Assembly: GCF_049243985.1 (NCBI RefSeq)
Contig: NC_135373.1
Span: 8,291,501 to 8,355,500, forward strand
Length of the DNA stretch: 64,000 nucleotides
Source of the DNA: Paroedura picta
Taxonomy: Eukaryota > Chordata > Lepidosauria > Squamata > Gekkonidae
Direction: 5' to 3'
A program made the position numbers and the translations under genes. Below, piece after piece: positions 23,401-37,100 of the stretch (the first letter of the stretch is position 1; each line of letters opens with the position of its first letter). The notes under the pieces were generated by a model that was not told where the DNA came from, did not search any database, and was given only the letters and a program-made list of their open reading frames with translations.

Positions 23401-24858
23401 TGTCTCTCGGACGGCCTCGTGTGGTCATCCTCCCCAGTTCTTGTCATTCCTCAGACTGTCCTGGTCTGTGAATGGACACATCTTTCCCCTCCCCTGAATG
23501 AGTCTAAACATGTTTACATGGAGACTGTGACACCAGGAGGTGCAGGCTGTGGTGAAATTCAATCTTCTTGCCTATTAAAATGTAGTGTAAGATAGTGATG
23601 TTGTTACAGGGGGAGCAGATGGTCACACTCTTGGTTGTGTTATTCCTTGTTTGGGATGGCCTACACTGGCTTTCCCAAGAGTTTTGTAAGAGCTCCCCTG
23701 GCCCCTATATTCATACATGTGTTCATTCATGTTCCGTGCTTTGTAAAGACTGGCCATCCAACCTGCTTCCCAGGGCTGTAAGGAGGTTGAAAATCAGGCA
23801 CATTCCTCTGGCCTGATCGAGATCAGAGACCAAAGCCAGGGGGGAGACTTGCCTATTTAGGAATGACCACCCTCCTAACTCAACCCCTCCAAGACGGAGG
23901 TCCTGTGGCTGGGCAGAAGAGGCCAGGATCAGTAAGCGCGCCTCCCATGCCTGAATGGTGTACAATTAACATCTACACCAGTGGTCAGGAACTTGGGGAT
24001 GACTTTTGATGTCTCCCGGTCTATGGAGGCTCAAGTCACGAAAGTAGCCCAGATGGCTTTTTTTCATCTTCGCCAGGCCCGGCTACTAGCGCCCTACCTG
24101 TCCTGGGAACACCTAGCCACTGTGATCCATGTAACGGTCACTTCCAGACTAGACTACTGTAACTCGCTCTGCGCAGGCCTACCCTTGACTCTGATCTGGA
24201 AGTTACAGTTGGTACAAAATGTGGCAGCTAGGGTCCTCACTAGGACACCTTGGAGGGCCCATATTCAGCTGGCACTCTGTCATCTCCATTGGTTACCAGT
24301 CTGTTTCCGGGTCAAGTTTAAGGTGTTGGTATTAATCTTTAAGGCCATATGCGGCTTGGGTCCTACTTACCTGCGGGACCGTTTGGTTGCTTATGCCCCT
24401 CACAGGGCTCTCCGTTCTGTGGGTATGAATCTACTGACTGTCCCGGGCCCCCGGGACGTTCGCCTGGCCTCGACCAGTGCCAAGGCCTTTTCGGTCCTGG
24501 CCCCAACCTGGTGGAATGAGCTCCCGGAGGAGCTAAGGGCCCTGTCGGAACTACCATCTTTCCGCAGGGCCTGTAAGACAGAGCTCTTCCGCCAGGCGTA
24601 TGGTTGAGGCCAGGGCAGAGCCCGGGTTCCATCCAAGATCCCTAATCCATCGGCCAGTCTTTCTCTCCTCCCTCTCTTACAGAATTAATGTCCAACCTCT
24701 CTCTGAACAAGCGGGGAAAGTGGGAAAGAATAGAATGCCATCTTTTTATTGTAATAATGGGGTATTTATGGGATTGGATGTGATTTTACTTTGATTTTAT
24801 ATTTTATTGTGAACCGCTGTGAAACCTTTTGTCGAATGGCAGTATATAAATCCAACTA

Positions 24859-24909
<51 letters not shown>

Positions 24910-25090
24910 GTGAGTAAATAAGTGAGTAAATAAGTGAGTAAATAAGTGAGTAAATAAATAAGTAAATAAGTAAGTAAATAAGTAAGTAAATAAGTAAGTA
25001 AGTAAATAAATAAGTAAATAAGTAAGTAAATAAGTAAGTAAGTAAGTAAGTAAATAAGTAAGTAAATAAGTAAGTAAGTAAGTAAGTAAG

Positions 25091-25133
<43 letters not shown>

Positions 25134-28100
25134 ATGTCACAGAAAACAAGGTTCTGCTCCAAACACAAATTCAATCCGTCTGCTCCCAATTCTTCCCCTG
25201 GCTTTCAATGGGACGTAATAATTTCAGAAGATCTACTTGTGTGGAATGGGGGAACCTTTCGCGGTGCTACCCACATCCACAGGTTGGCTGCTTGGCCCTG
25301 GATTCTCCTCCGATGAAGATGGAATCCCATAATTTTCATCTAATGTCGGCTCTGCTGGATCTTCTGCAAAACTGGGCATTGCTGGCTCCTGCCACAGCTG
25401 ATCAATCTGTGAAAGAAAGTTTCCACTTGTGGTCGGGAACGGAGTCTTTGGACTCTTGTTCCCTCAGTGTGACTCCTTCAATGACCAGCCTGTAGACCAT
25501 TTCAGCTGTCTTGTAAAAGGCCGAATTCTGGAACTCTCAGCCCCTCGTGGTGATCTCACCCCATGAATATTTAGCATGTTTAAAAATGGAACATAAATAA
25601 GGTAACTCCCACTCATTTGGGAATCCCTCCCAGGGTCTCCTGAAACCTGTTTGAGAAACCTGCTCTCCTTCAGAGGGAGAGCCATCAAGTAGAGGCAGAA
25701 GGGTCTTCGGGGACTGGCCTGTCTATCCCTAGAACTCTCTGATAGAGAGAGGCCCCCTTTCAAGTCTGAGACTAGGAGAAACCACAAAGCCCTTTTCTCC
25801 CAACAATCAAGGCAGCATTCATCCCCGGGGGGTGGGGGCAGCAACCTCTGGCTCTCTGGATGTCCATGAAGTGCATGGCAGGGGCTCATGGTAATTGTAG
25901 TCCATAGACATGTGGAGAGCCTCAGCTTGGCCACCCCCTGCAGGATGCCGTTGCCTGCCTCTGTGCAGAGCCCCTGGCTTTCCTAGGAAGTCTCCCATCC
26001 GGGTCCTAATCAGGGCTGTGCTTCTGAGGTCAGATGAGGTCAGGCTAGCCTGCCCCTCCAAAACAGAGTCTGGTCACCCTACTAAAAAAAGCATCTTACC
26101 CACTCTGACAATTCCTACCTCTCTAGTCCCAGGTTATAGGGTTTTTTAAGTTAACCATGGTCTTTATAAACTATCCTGTTTAAACTATTGCCATGATGAA
26201 CTTCTAGCCTGACTGCATTGGACCGTCTAGCCCTTCCAATTCCCAGCCCCTGGTCCCGGCCCCCAGGTAGAGAACCACTGGTTTAATCTGTCTCCAAACT
26301 ACCAGACCCCAAATTCAGCCACCCCCCCCCCAGGTGTTAAGGGAAAAAGAGGCCGGATTGGCGGCTTCTGTAGGCTTTGATTCCTGCTTTTCCCCTCTCT
26401 GCGCCTAAAAGGAACTTTGTAGAAGTTACCAATAAATCAGTTTCCCTGAGTCTTTCCAGGAGTTGCTGGCCCTCTTTCATCCTCTTTTGACGCTCCAACA
26501 TCACTATTCTGTATCGTTCCTGAATCTGAAAGAGTTATCATGGGTCAAGAATTAGAGTGTTCAGATCCTGACTTCTATACTTATTTGAAACAGTTTTATC
26601 CCTTTTTACCAGGGGCTTAAAAACTCCTGAGAAGTAGCCCTCAGGGAAGGTTCTGAAACCTTGGTCCTTGGATCTCTGCTTCCTAGAATGTGTAACGCTT
26701 CTTCCGTCACCCCACACCAAACCGCAGAGTGCTCTTGGATCTTTTATTGTCTTCATGCATAGTTTGCATTTCTCACAGGGATGCAAGGCGGATCTTGCAG
26801 GTCTTCTGTCGCTACTGGTGACCCATGCGCTTCAGTTGTTGCCATTGAGAAGTCTCCATGTTCTGGACCCTGGTTCCCCCCTGACCCCTTCTCCATCCCT
26901 TGCCCTGTTTTCTCCCCATTGAAAGAGTGTCTCTCTTAAGGCCTAGCTTGGTCATCCTCCCTGGTTCTTGCCATTCCTCAGATTGTCCTGGTCTCTGAAT
27001 GGGCACGTCTTTCCTCTCCCCTAAATGAGTCTAAACGTGTTGACATGGAGACTGAGGCACCAGGAGGTGCAGACAGTGCTGTTCTGAAAGTCAATCTGCT
27101 CTACTATTAAAACACAGTGTAAGAAAATGATGTTGTTACAGATGGTCACACTCTTGGTTGTGTTATTCCTTGTTTGGGATGACCTACACTGGCTTTCCCA
27201 AGAGTCTCGCAAGACCTACCTGTGCCCCTGTTTTCATACATGTGTTTATCCATGTTCCCTGCTGTGCCAAGATTGGCCATCCAACCTGTTTCCCGGGGTT
27301 ATGAGGGTGTCAAAATCAGGCACATGCCTCTGTGCTAATCGAAATCAGAGACCAAAACTGGGGTGGGGGGGGGGGAGACTTGCCTATTTGGGAATGACCA
27401 CCCTCCTAAATATCACAGAAAACAAGGTTCTTCTCCAAAAACAAATGCAACCCGTCTGCTCCCAATTCTTCCCCTGGTTTTCGAAGGAACGTAATAATTT
27501 CAGAAGGTCTACTTGTGTGGAAGCCCCATTCTTTTTGCGGAGATGCTCGTTCAATGCACTCCCTCTTTTGATCTCCGGTCCTAAGAAAGGCTTCTGGGAG
27601 AGGGAAACAAACACTCCAACTGGCTGCCACTTTCCACCATCAAAGGCAGACTGAGGCCATTTCTGCACGCAAAGCATTATTTGGAGGATCACTGAATGGG
27701 AGTTTAAGGCTACCTATATTTTTTGCACACATGTTTCTACTAACTGGTGCTTTCCCATGTTCACTATTCTGTCAAGCCAGGGTGTCCAATGTATTTGCCA
27801 AGGGCATCATTGAGCCCTAAAAGGAGGGACATCCCTGAGGGACATCTCTCAGTATGGATCCAAACCAGACCCCCATTAAAAGACCAATATCTAGACCATT
27901 CTGGAATCGTCACCCTTCTAAACATCCCTGAAAACGAGGTTTGACTACGGGAACGAATTCCACCCCACCCCTGCTGATTTTTCCTCCTGCTTTGAATGGA
28001 ACGTAATGATTTTTGAAGACACACCTGGGCCAACATGGCGCTTCTTCTTTGGAAGTAGTTTTCCTTGGTCGTCTTCCGTTCTAGTTGTGGGATGCTCCTA

Positions 28101-31100
28101 GTCTTCTGCTAATGAGAAAAAGCATGGGCCATTCTAGATGTGGATTTCCCAAGCATCCCACCCCAGCAGGAACAGGCCAGGGTGCCCTCAGCCAGGTTGG
28201 AACAGGGCTCTGTCTTCTAACATGAGCAGTTTAATTTCGCCCATGTTTTTGTGAACTACAACTGAACTCAAGAGGACCGATTAGCTGTTTGAGCAAAGAA
28301 GTCTCCTATGGCATAATGTGGATACTATGACACAGTTTACCGATTTGCCACTTATTTACTCTTTCTATATATCTGCATCCTCATGATTCCTGTTCCATTT
28401 TGTCAGAGGAACGATTCCTGCACATGAAAGCTCACGCCTGGAATAAATCTTTGTGGGTTTTAAAGGTGCTACAGGACTCAATTCTGCTGCAGCTTGAGAC
28501 TAACAGGGCTACCCGCGTGAATCTATCTTTGTCGAGGAGAGAGGAAGGGAAGGAGATTGTAAGCGGCTTTGGGTCTCCTTCAGGGAGTGAAAAGAAGGTA
28601 TAAAAACCAACTCTCTTCTTCATTCACAGGGAATCTGAGGCTCCAGGCTGTGCAGATTGTGCTGTTTTGAGATTCATTCATTCTATGTGTGTCAGAGAGG
28701 TGAGTTGTTTGAGTGGGAGCAGATTTTCTCTCCCCTGTTTCTGTCCTTCTGAGTTTGAGATGACACCCGCTGGCTACCCTTGCCCCAATGTTCATACACT
28801 CTTCTAACTGGTGCTTATCCATGTTTCCTGTTTTGTCCAGACTAGGCATCTAGTGGGTTTGCCAGGGCTGTCAGCAGGCCCCTGAAATCAGGCACATTTC
28901 TGAGTCCTGATCCAAATCAGGCCCCAGAACAAAGACTGGGTGGGTGGGATCCTGGCATTTTAGGAATGACCTGCTGCCAAAGTAGAACCAAAAATCAGTT
29001 TCTCCTGAGCACAAAAACTGAACCCCAATATTCTGACTCTTCTACCTCTTTTCTAAGAAAACTAATAATAATTTTAGAAGATCTACCTGTCCATAGATGT
29101 TGCTCTTTCTTTCATCCCCTGCATTTTTTCTTTCAGATTGTGGTGGAATACACACTTTCTGGTGCAGAGAGGAAAAATTCTTGATCACTCCAGGTATGGA
29201 ACTCGCAAACACAAATTCCCATCATGAACATTTCAGAATGCCCTCAGCCATGTCAGGATATGGCTCTGACTCCTAGCTCAGTATGCCTTTTCTGCCCAGC
29301 AGCCATGTTTCCTGTCTTGTCCAGACTAGGCATCTAGTGGGTTTGCCAGGGCTGTCAACAGGCCCCTGAAATCAGGCACATTTCTGAGTCCTGATCCAAA
29401 TCAGGCCCCAGAATAACGACTGGGTGGGATCCTGGCATTTTAGGAATGGCCTGATGCTGAGGTAGAACCTAAAATGAGGTTCTCCTGAGCACAAATATTT
29501 AACCCCAATGTTGCTGACTCTTCCTCCTGTTTTCCAAGAAACATAAGAATAATTTTAGATCTACCTCTCTATAGATAGTATATCTTCTGTCATCCCCTGT
29601 TTTGTTTCTTTCATATTGTGGCGCAATCCACGGTTTCTGGTACAAAGAGAAAAAAATATTGGTCACTCCAGGTATGGAACTCACAAACACCAATTCCCAT
29701 CATGGACATTTCAAGGTGGCCTCAGCTGGGTCAGAACATGGATCTGCCTTCTAACTCTGTATTGTTTTTTCTGCCAGGAAGCCAGCCTTCAGCCCTGAAG
29801 ACAGACAAACATCTTTCCCGCACCAGATTTCTGGGAACCTTTAACTAGGGAATGGCTGACCGGCCTACTGGCAGCCAGCCGGAACTGTGTGGTCTGCCTG
29901 TATTTTGGATCCTAGCAGTGGTCAGCAGTGGGAGGCGACAGCCAGGGAGGAACAAAGGGTCTCTTCCAAGCAGCCGTTGGCCTTTTAACTCCCCCAGCCA
30001 GCACCAGGATCAGCACCTCTTGGACTGTGCCTGATCTGTGAAAGAAGACTGCGACCCAACTAGGGGAGATGATTGGAAGTTCCAAACCAGAGAGGTCAGA
30101 GAACCTGCAATGCAGGGCCTGAAAAGGGCCTGAATCCCAGAATGTATAATGTTGATGTGGTGGAGGGTGGGCGGGAGGCAGATGTGACTGCCCCAGAAGC
30201 CCATGTGGGTTCTGCACTGTGCACAGCATAAAGGAAGCAGGCAGGACCGACACAGCCGGTAAGGCACTATGCACGTGAGTCCTGGTCCCACCTAAATGTC
30301 AGTGGAAACGAGGTTCTACTTGCACACAAATTCGACCCTACAACTGCTGATTCTTCCTCCTTTTTAGGAAACATCATAATATTAGAAAAACCTACCTTAG
30401 CAAAGAGGGCCTCCCTCCTTTCTAAAAGGTCTGCCTGTATTGTCCTTCCAATTTTCGGAACAAACCAAGGGTTCTGGGACAAGGGAAAAAATGGTTGGCC
30501 ACTCCAGACAGCCATACCCAGTCAACAACACATCAAGATCCCCTTAACTGGGTGGGAACATGGATTTCTCATCCAATTCCGTATTGTCAGCTCCACTTCA
30601 GCAGCCATTCTTCCGCACAGAAGGCTGACGGAGACCTTGCTTAAGCCAGAGGTCTAAAGATTCCCAGCACTGGCCCCAATCCCTTTGTGTGGGAAGCTAT
30701 GGCTGACCCTGTCCTATAGGACCATCTCTCTGAGTACATCCCAGAAGAGCCTTGTGCTCAGCTAATACTAACAGGCTAGTGGTCCCTTTCCCCAGAGATA
30801 TTTGGCTGGCCTCAACAAGAGCCAGAGTCTTTTTGGCCCAGTAGTTTTAATCCCTGACATTTCGGCAGTAACTGTGGCTGGCATCGTCAGAGGTAGGGCA
30901 CATCAGGATGGGGATTTCTCTGTGGGAACAGTGAGAAAACATCAAAGACCAAACCTGCCAGGCCACGGCCACAGAGCCTGGAAAACCCACAATACCCAGA
31001 TGACTCTGACTGTGAAAACCTTTGACAATTTCTCTAGTTTATTTCTACAGTATCTCTAACCAATCGCCAACAACTATTTGGGGCTGGAGGAAAACAATTC

Positions 31101-34100
31101 CTGGCCTTGAGACATTTGTACATGGCTATTCATGCAAGTTGTGTCTCTGTATCAAGAGGAAATTCAGAAATATTACCACTGATTTGAAATCTTTAAGTTT
31201 TTCCTGAATTCGCTGGCCCCGCCTTCTTTTATCTTCAGCTGGTGTAACCTCCTTTGGGAGATTCTGAAAGATTAAACATGGGATCAGTTACATAAGTGCT
31301 CGGACCTTGTCTTTTAGACCTATTTATAACAGGAGTAGAACTGTTTGGTTCTATCCAAGAAAATCCTGAGAAGGGGAAATATCAAGGGAAATTCTGAGAC
31401 GTTGTTTCCTGGGCATCAGGAGGGAAAGGGCCTTCACAGACTCCAGAGTGTCTAGGGTGGGGTTGACCCACATGAGTGGCTCTGAGCCACTAGGTATGGG
31501 GAGAGAACTAAATCTGCGGAAGTCAGTTCTTGAGAATTTGTAGCAGGATGTCAGAATGTTCCCCTGAACATTGAGAAATGCTCTAGGGCTGCCTATTGAC
31601 TGGGATGGAGGTCATGGTCGCATGATACTTTGTATGGGCCAGGTGTGCCCCCAATATCTATTCACGTATGTTGATGTTTAATTGTCTTTGTCAACCTAAG
31701 TCTCCAGTCATTCTATCCTTCGTTCTACATACCAAACAACTTCTGATTTCCTAAAGTCATGTTAGGAAGGACCAACTGTGTCAGAAATATTTCCAGAGGC
31801 AATAAGTCTGGAAGACATACCTGTTGACACCCGGTGTCACTGAAGGTTGGAGGTGGTCCATCAGCAACTCTGCAGTCCATGTCTGGGACCTGTTTGCAAG
31901 GACAACATCAACAACAAAAGGTTTTGGCAACTCCAAGCATAGATCTTCCAACACCACATTGAGTTTCTGCCTAGTCAGACCATGAAGGGATCTGCTATTG
32001 GGCCTCGTTGACGCTGCTGTTGGCAGCAGGACTCCAGAGCCCCAGGAAATGCTTTCCCAAGTCAGCTTTCTGAGATCCCTCAAGAGAAGCTCCAGGGCCT
32101 GCCTTTTTGGGTGCGGAGCACGTGCTTGCACCACCCTTGAAGGGTTTCGCTTCAGCTGAGTTCAAATGCAGCTCTCCAAACCTTTTCCTCTCTGGCTGAG
32201 TGAGTGGCAGAGAGCAGGAAGAGATCATATTTTGAATTTGGCCAGATCATTTATGGAACCAGAGAACTGGCCCAATAGGGGGAAAACGTCCCTGCTAATA
32301 CCTTTCTTGATGCCCCCCTCAAGTGTTTTAGAAGGGGGGGGGGCTTTTGTCCAGCAATCAAGACCTCTGACTGGCCATTCAAGAACTGATCAACGGAGTA
32401 TATTTAAGAATGTCACTTTGGCAACAGCTGCCAGCACAGCATAAGGACCCTCACTGGGTGACTGACGGTAAGCTATTTATTTATTCCCTCTTTTATTTAT
32501 GTTCATATGTTTTGACTACCATCCCCGCCTCCGCTGGCTCGTGGTGGTTTACACCAAAGTTTTGAAACCCCACATAAAATACGCAGTACAATATGAAACA
32601 ATAATGGTGGCAAATAGCCCCAATCTATAAACCTCCCCCCACCCACCCATCCCTAGCCTGTAATAGCACCCCCTAGGGGGAGCATCTTCTGGTGATGTCA
32701 GGCCTATGGGGCTCTGCCTTCCAGGCCCTGTGGAGCTGTGATAGGGCCCTCAGCTCTTCCAGGTGCTCATTCTACCAGGTTGCGGCCAGGACTGAAAGGG
32801 CCCTGACCCTGGTCGAAGCCAGACGTACCGACCGGGACAACCAACCGATTCAAACTCGGACAGCAAAAAGCCCTGCATGGAGGGTAAGGAGACAAGCGGT
32901 CCCTCAGAAATGTGGGGTCCTGGCCATAGATGACCTTAAAGGTGAGAACCAAAACCTTAAAACTGATCCAGAAGCTAACTAGCAACCAATGCAGCTGCCT
33001 CAGGACAGGCTGGATGTGGGTCCTCCATAATGACCTTGGCAGGACACTAGCATCCGCATTTTGAACCCATTGCAATTTCCGGGTCAGAGACAAGGGTAGG
33101 TCCATATAGAGCAAATTGCAGAAGTCTAATTTGGAAGTGACCACTGTGTGGATCACTGTGGCCAAGTATTCTGGAGACAGGTTGGCACTAGTATCCTCGC
33201 CTGACGCAGGTGGTAAAACACCAATTGTCCTGCCCTTGTGATCTGAGACTCCATAGATGGGGAAGCATCAATGATCACTCTCGAATTCCTGGCAGTAGGT
33301 GCAGTGATAAGCTTTACCCCATCTAGGGAGGGAAGGCATGCTTCCTGAACCTGCCCCCTTCTGCCCAGTCACAGGGCCTCCATCTTGGAGGGGTTGAGTT
33401 TCAGGCAACTGTGCCTGAGCCACCCAGACTGCCTTTTTGTGCTGGCTCCTATGGCAGCCATTTTTGGCAGCCATGTTTTAGCTCCGCCAACCATACTGCA
33501 TCAGAGGGACCAGAGGGCCCCCCCAAGGTCAAAAAGGTGGGCATTCCTGGTTTAGAGGGTTGGAATTGGATCTAGTGGACCTTGACGGAACATTCCCCAC
33601 ACTCTGAAGCTGGTATGCATCTTTTGTCTATTCAGTCTATCCAGGATCATAAACTCAGGAAGTGAAAACTACACACTCCACCTTGAGCTCTTCTGACATC
33701 CAGCAGGACTTAAAAGTGCACCCAATGGGGTTGCCTCAAAGTACTTCTCTAATTTACTCTTCTACAGCTCCACCTCCCATTCCTGCCTTTCCCCTTACCT
33801 CCGAGGGCTGAATCGTTTCCTCCTTCTCGGTCTCCTTGGAGAACAGATTCTGTGGGAAAGGAGAAGAGAAGGAGCAAGAGGGACAGAGGAGCCCAGGTGA
33901 TCGTAGAGATGCCAGCTTTGGGTTGGGAAATGCCTGGAGACATTGGGGGTGGAGCTGGGCGAGGGTGGGATTTGGAGTGGGGAGGGACTGCAGGGAAGTA
34001 GAACTCCAAAGCCCTTCAAAGCAGCCATATTGTTGTTGTTGTTGTTGTTGTTGTAGGAAATAGGCGGTCCCCCAGGTATTTGGGTCCCAGAACGTGAAGG

Positions 34101-37100
34101 GCCTTTTCTCCAGGGGAACTGATCTCTGTCAGCTGGAGATGAGCTACAATTCCAAGGGATTCCCAGGTCCCACCTGGGGACGGGCATCCCAACATGATCA
34201 GGTTAGCCGAATCCAGCAGCATACCAAAAATGCCTTCTGATTAACCCCAGGTTACAACCCAACTCCCTTATTCTAAAAGAGTTCTGCAGGGCCTGCAAAA
34301 TGGAGCTCCTCCACCAGCCATTTGGTTGAGGTCGACCGAAACGAAATAATACCTGCTGGGCTCTGAACCTCCCCGCCTTGAACACATGCGACGGATCAGA
34401 ACAACCATGGGCCTAGTAGATGGTTCACTAGGTTTAATGTTATTTTCTCTGTTTATGGTTGTTATTACTGTTACCTTTCGTTCCTTATAATCAGTGAGTT
34501 TGAGGTACGTTCTACGTGAACTGCCCTCAGCCTAAGGATAGGGCAATATACAAGTGTGATGAATAAATACCTCACACAAAGCCTCCTTCCACTGGGCGGA
34601 GTCCTCTGATGCCGTCTCTGGGCACTCATCGGTGTTTTGGGCCTCCTGGGCTGGTGTGGACTGTAGGAAGGCAAGTGAGAGAACATCCCTTGTCCAGAGT
34701 CACATAATGCACAGAGGTGGAAAGGATTTGGGAGGTTTTTGCTCTTCTCCTTTGGGGCCATCTTCAGATTTGATGAGGATGTTTTCCATCCTTTCATGCA
34801 AAGCATTGATGGTTATGTCAAAACACTGGGGGGGGAGAGCTCTCTGACACCCCCCTCAAGAAGACCTCCCTCCAGATTAACAAAGGTGCCCTTGGGAGTC
34901 TGCAGGTCTTTATCTGGCTGTGAATCCACCCAAGGTGCTCTCATCTCTTCCGCACTTTGGTAGCTACAGTCTCACCAAGGCCCGGGGGTCCTTGTCCCCC
35001 CCACAGGAGCGACTGGCCTCGACCAGGGCCAGGGCCTAGTGAACTCCACTCCCAGCAGAGAGGAGGGCCCTGACAGAGCTGGGCCTGCAAAACAATCCTA
35101 TTCCATCAGGCATATGGTTGAGGCCAGGATGTATAGATGAACTTTCCCCGCCCCAACCCATCCCGGGCACCCCTCGCCAAATGTGATGCACAGCTCCCCT
35201 AGCCTGGTAACATGGAGGACCAATCAATACATTAAGTAATTAATTAATGCACCTCTGGAAAGCCTCCTGTGCATTTATGGCCCCCTTGCAGAGGATTATC
35301 ACTCTGATTCCTGGATTCCCCCGTTAGCTGAAGAACCATGATGACCCCAATTCCTACTCATATCAAATCCTTTTTTAAGGCTCATGAACTCACCGGCTCT
35401 TCAGCAGAAACCTGCCCTTCAGGCTTTTGTTCCGGACCTGTGGAAAAGTTAGACCTTACTGAACATCAAGTCCGTCACCACTTATCTCCTCCTCTGTCCT
35501 GATTGGCTCAAGAGGAGACTTCCTGCTCTTTTGAACACGCTTCCTCCCTGCTTGCCTCCAGGACAGCAGTTGAACGACTGCAGACCTCACTGTAAATGAG
35601 GTCTCTTATCTCCTTTTTCTATGCACAGTTGTTTCTCTTCATAATAAGACCACTTTATTCCTTTAAGCAACCAGGGTCTGTGCTTCTCCTGCCTATTCAA
35701 ACTCTGTCAAAAACAGCGATGGACAAGATTGAACCAAAGATCTTCACCATTCACAATCTCTGTGGAGAACCCTGTATGATCCCCCCACTCCCCCGCCCCC
35801 TGTCAAGATCTCGATGATTTGACTGGGCAAGAGGAAGACCCTCTAGATCACCACTGCAATCAAAAGATCATTCGTAGGATAGCTGAGGAAACTAGGATGC
35901 TTTGGCGGGGGGTGGATAGGGTAGTCATCAGTGGGTCCCAAGAGAGAGAAGAGCCCTTGCTTCTTGGACTTGCTCACACCAGACCCCCATGGCTCCTCCA
36001 CTCAGCGGATGGTCCTTCCTCATATAACTTCAGACCTACTTACCCGTTACCTCTTCAGTTTGGCACGATATTATGGTCTTCACGACTCGGATGGCGAAAA
36101 AGATTACACTGATGAAGCCAATAAGGCCGATCCACAGTAATTCCTGTTTGGATAGGAAACATGAAGAGGACGGAACTGTGACCCAAACCAAATCAAAGTC
36201 ACCTACAGGAAGTCCCTGTCCATTGCCAGGACCCCATCAGCCCTCCCAGACATTCCTGGCAGCTACTGACTGCCATTCCCTTCCTCAGGTCAAAAAACAG
36301 ATCCCTAAACTCTTCAGTTCCTCGCTGAACTCCATCACACTCCCTTCCACTACTCTAATCTGCATGGAGACATTAGATGGGAAGCCCCAAATCTCAGTGG
36401 CTATAGCAGGCTATCTCAACCTTTTTACCTTTGAGAAACCCCTGGAACATTCTTTAGGTTTCTAGAAAGCCCAGAGGTGGTGCAATCTTGCAGAATATGG
36501 CTGGGAAGCAGAGCTTTGTCCATCCCCACCTGAGGCTTCTGCCTTTCCCACCCCCTCCAGGCCCATCATTGGCCATTTTGGGGGGAGGGGCAGGTCAACA
36601 TGACCATAGGTTGTCATATCACAAAAATGCAAGTTTGAATTGTTTCCAAAATATATAAAAAGTTAATTCCAGCTACTCAGAAAACCCTTCCAGGTCTGTC
36701 ATGAGACCCTGGTTGAGAAAGCCTGGGCTCAACTGACCCTCTCCAGATGTCCATGGACTGTAAATCGCAGAAGCCCTTGCTAGTACTGGAATTGTAGTCC
36801 ATGGACATGCCTGCCTTATGCAGGGTTTTGGACTAGATGACCCTGGAGGCCCCTTCCAAGTCTCTGATTCTCTGGAGAGCCACATTCTGGCCATCCCTGG
36901 CTGAAACACTTGGACGGTATTGCAGAAAATGTCATCCTGAGTCTGCTCCAATTGGCTCTTGAGTCAGAGATCCAACAGTTTTGAGGACAAGAAGAGATGT
37001 TGGCTACTGGTGGGTGGGTAGCAGATGACTGATGGCCAAGAGACAGTTTGGGGGTTGCTGGAGCTTGGTTAGATAGATATGAATCACATCTTGCCACCCA

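Larger units (their letters stand above)
22130..23878. repeat. Block duplicate 1 (pairs with 25,738-27,410)
   Basis: From 'gatagg' and 'gcccccttt' onward this block matches 25,738-27,410 over almost 1.7 kb, including one IQ exon each. Copy-specific insertions are a 100-bp hairpin element here and length changes in homopolymers in the other. Confidence 0.85.
28830..29790. repeat. Tandem pair of about 470-bp units carrying KP exons 3 and 2
   Basis: 28,830-29,290 and 29,310-29,780 are direct repeats with matching exons and introns ('ggcatctagtgggtttgccagg' in each). Divergence is moderate, so the pair is older than IDQL units a-c. Confidence 0.8.

Noticed and set aside
24797-25189. Long open frames of Leu/Tyr/Ile/Thr repeats
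   Set aside because: They are translations of the (TAAA)/(AAGT) tail of a LINE and have no splice or domain support. The same applies to frames over 16,661-16,857, 40,947-41,220, 44,893-45,001, 56,074-56,217, 58,697-58,819 and 63,580-63,943.
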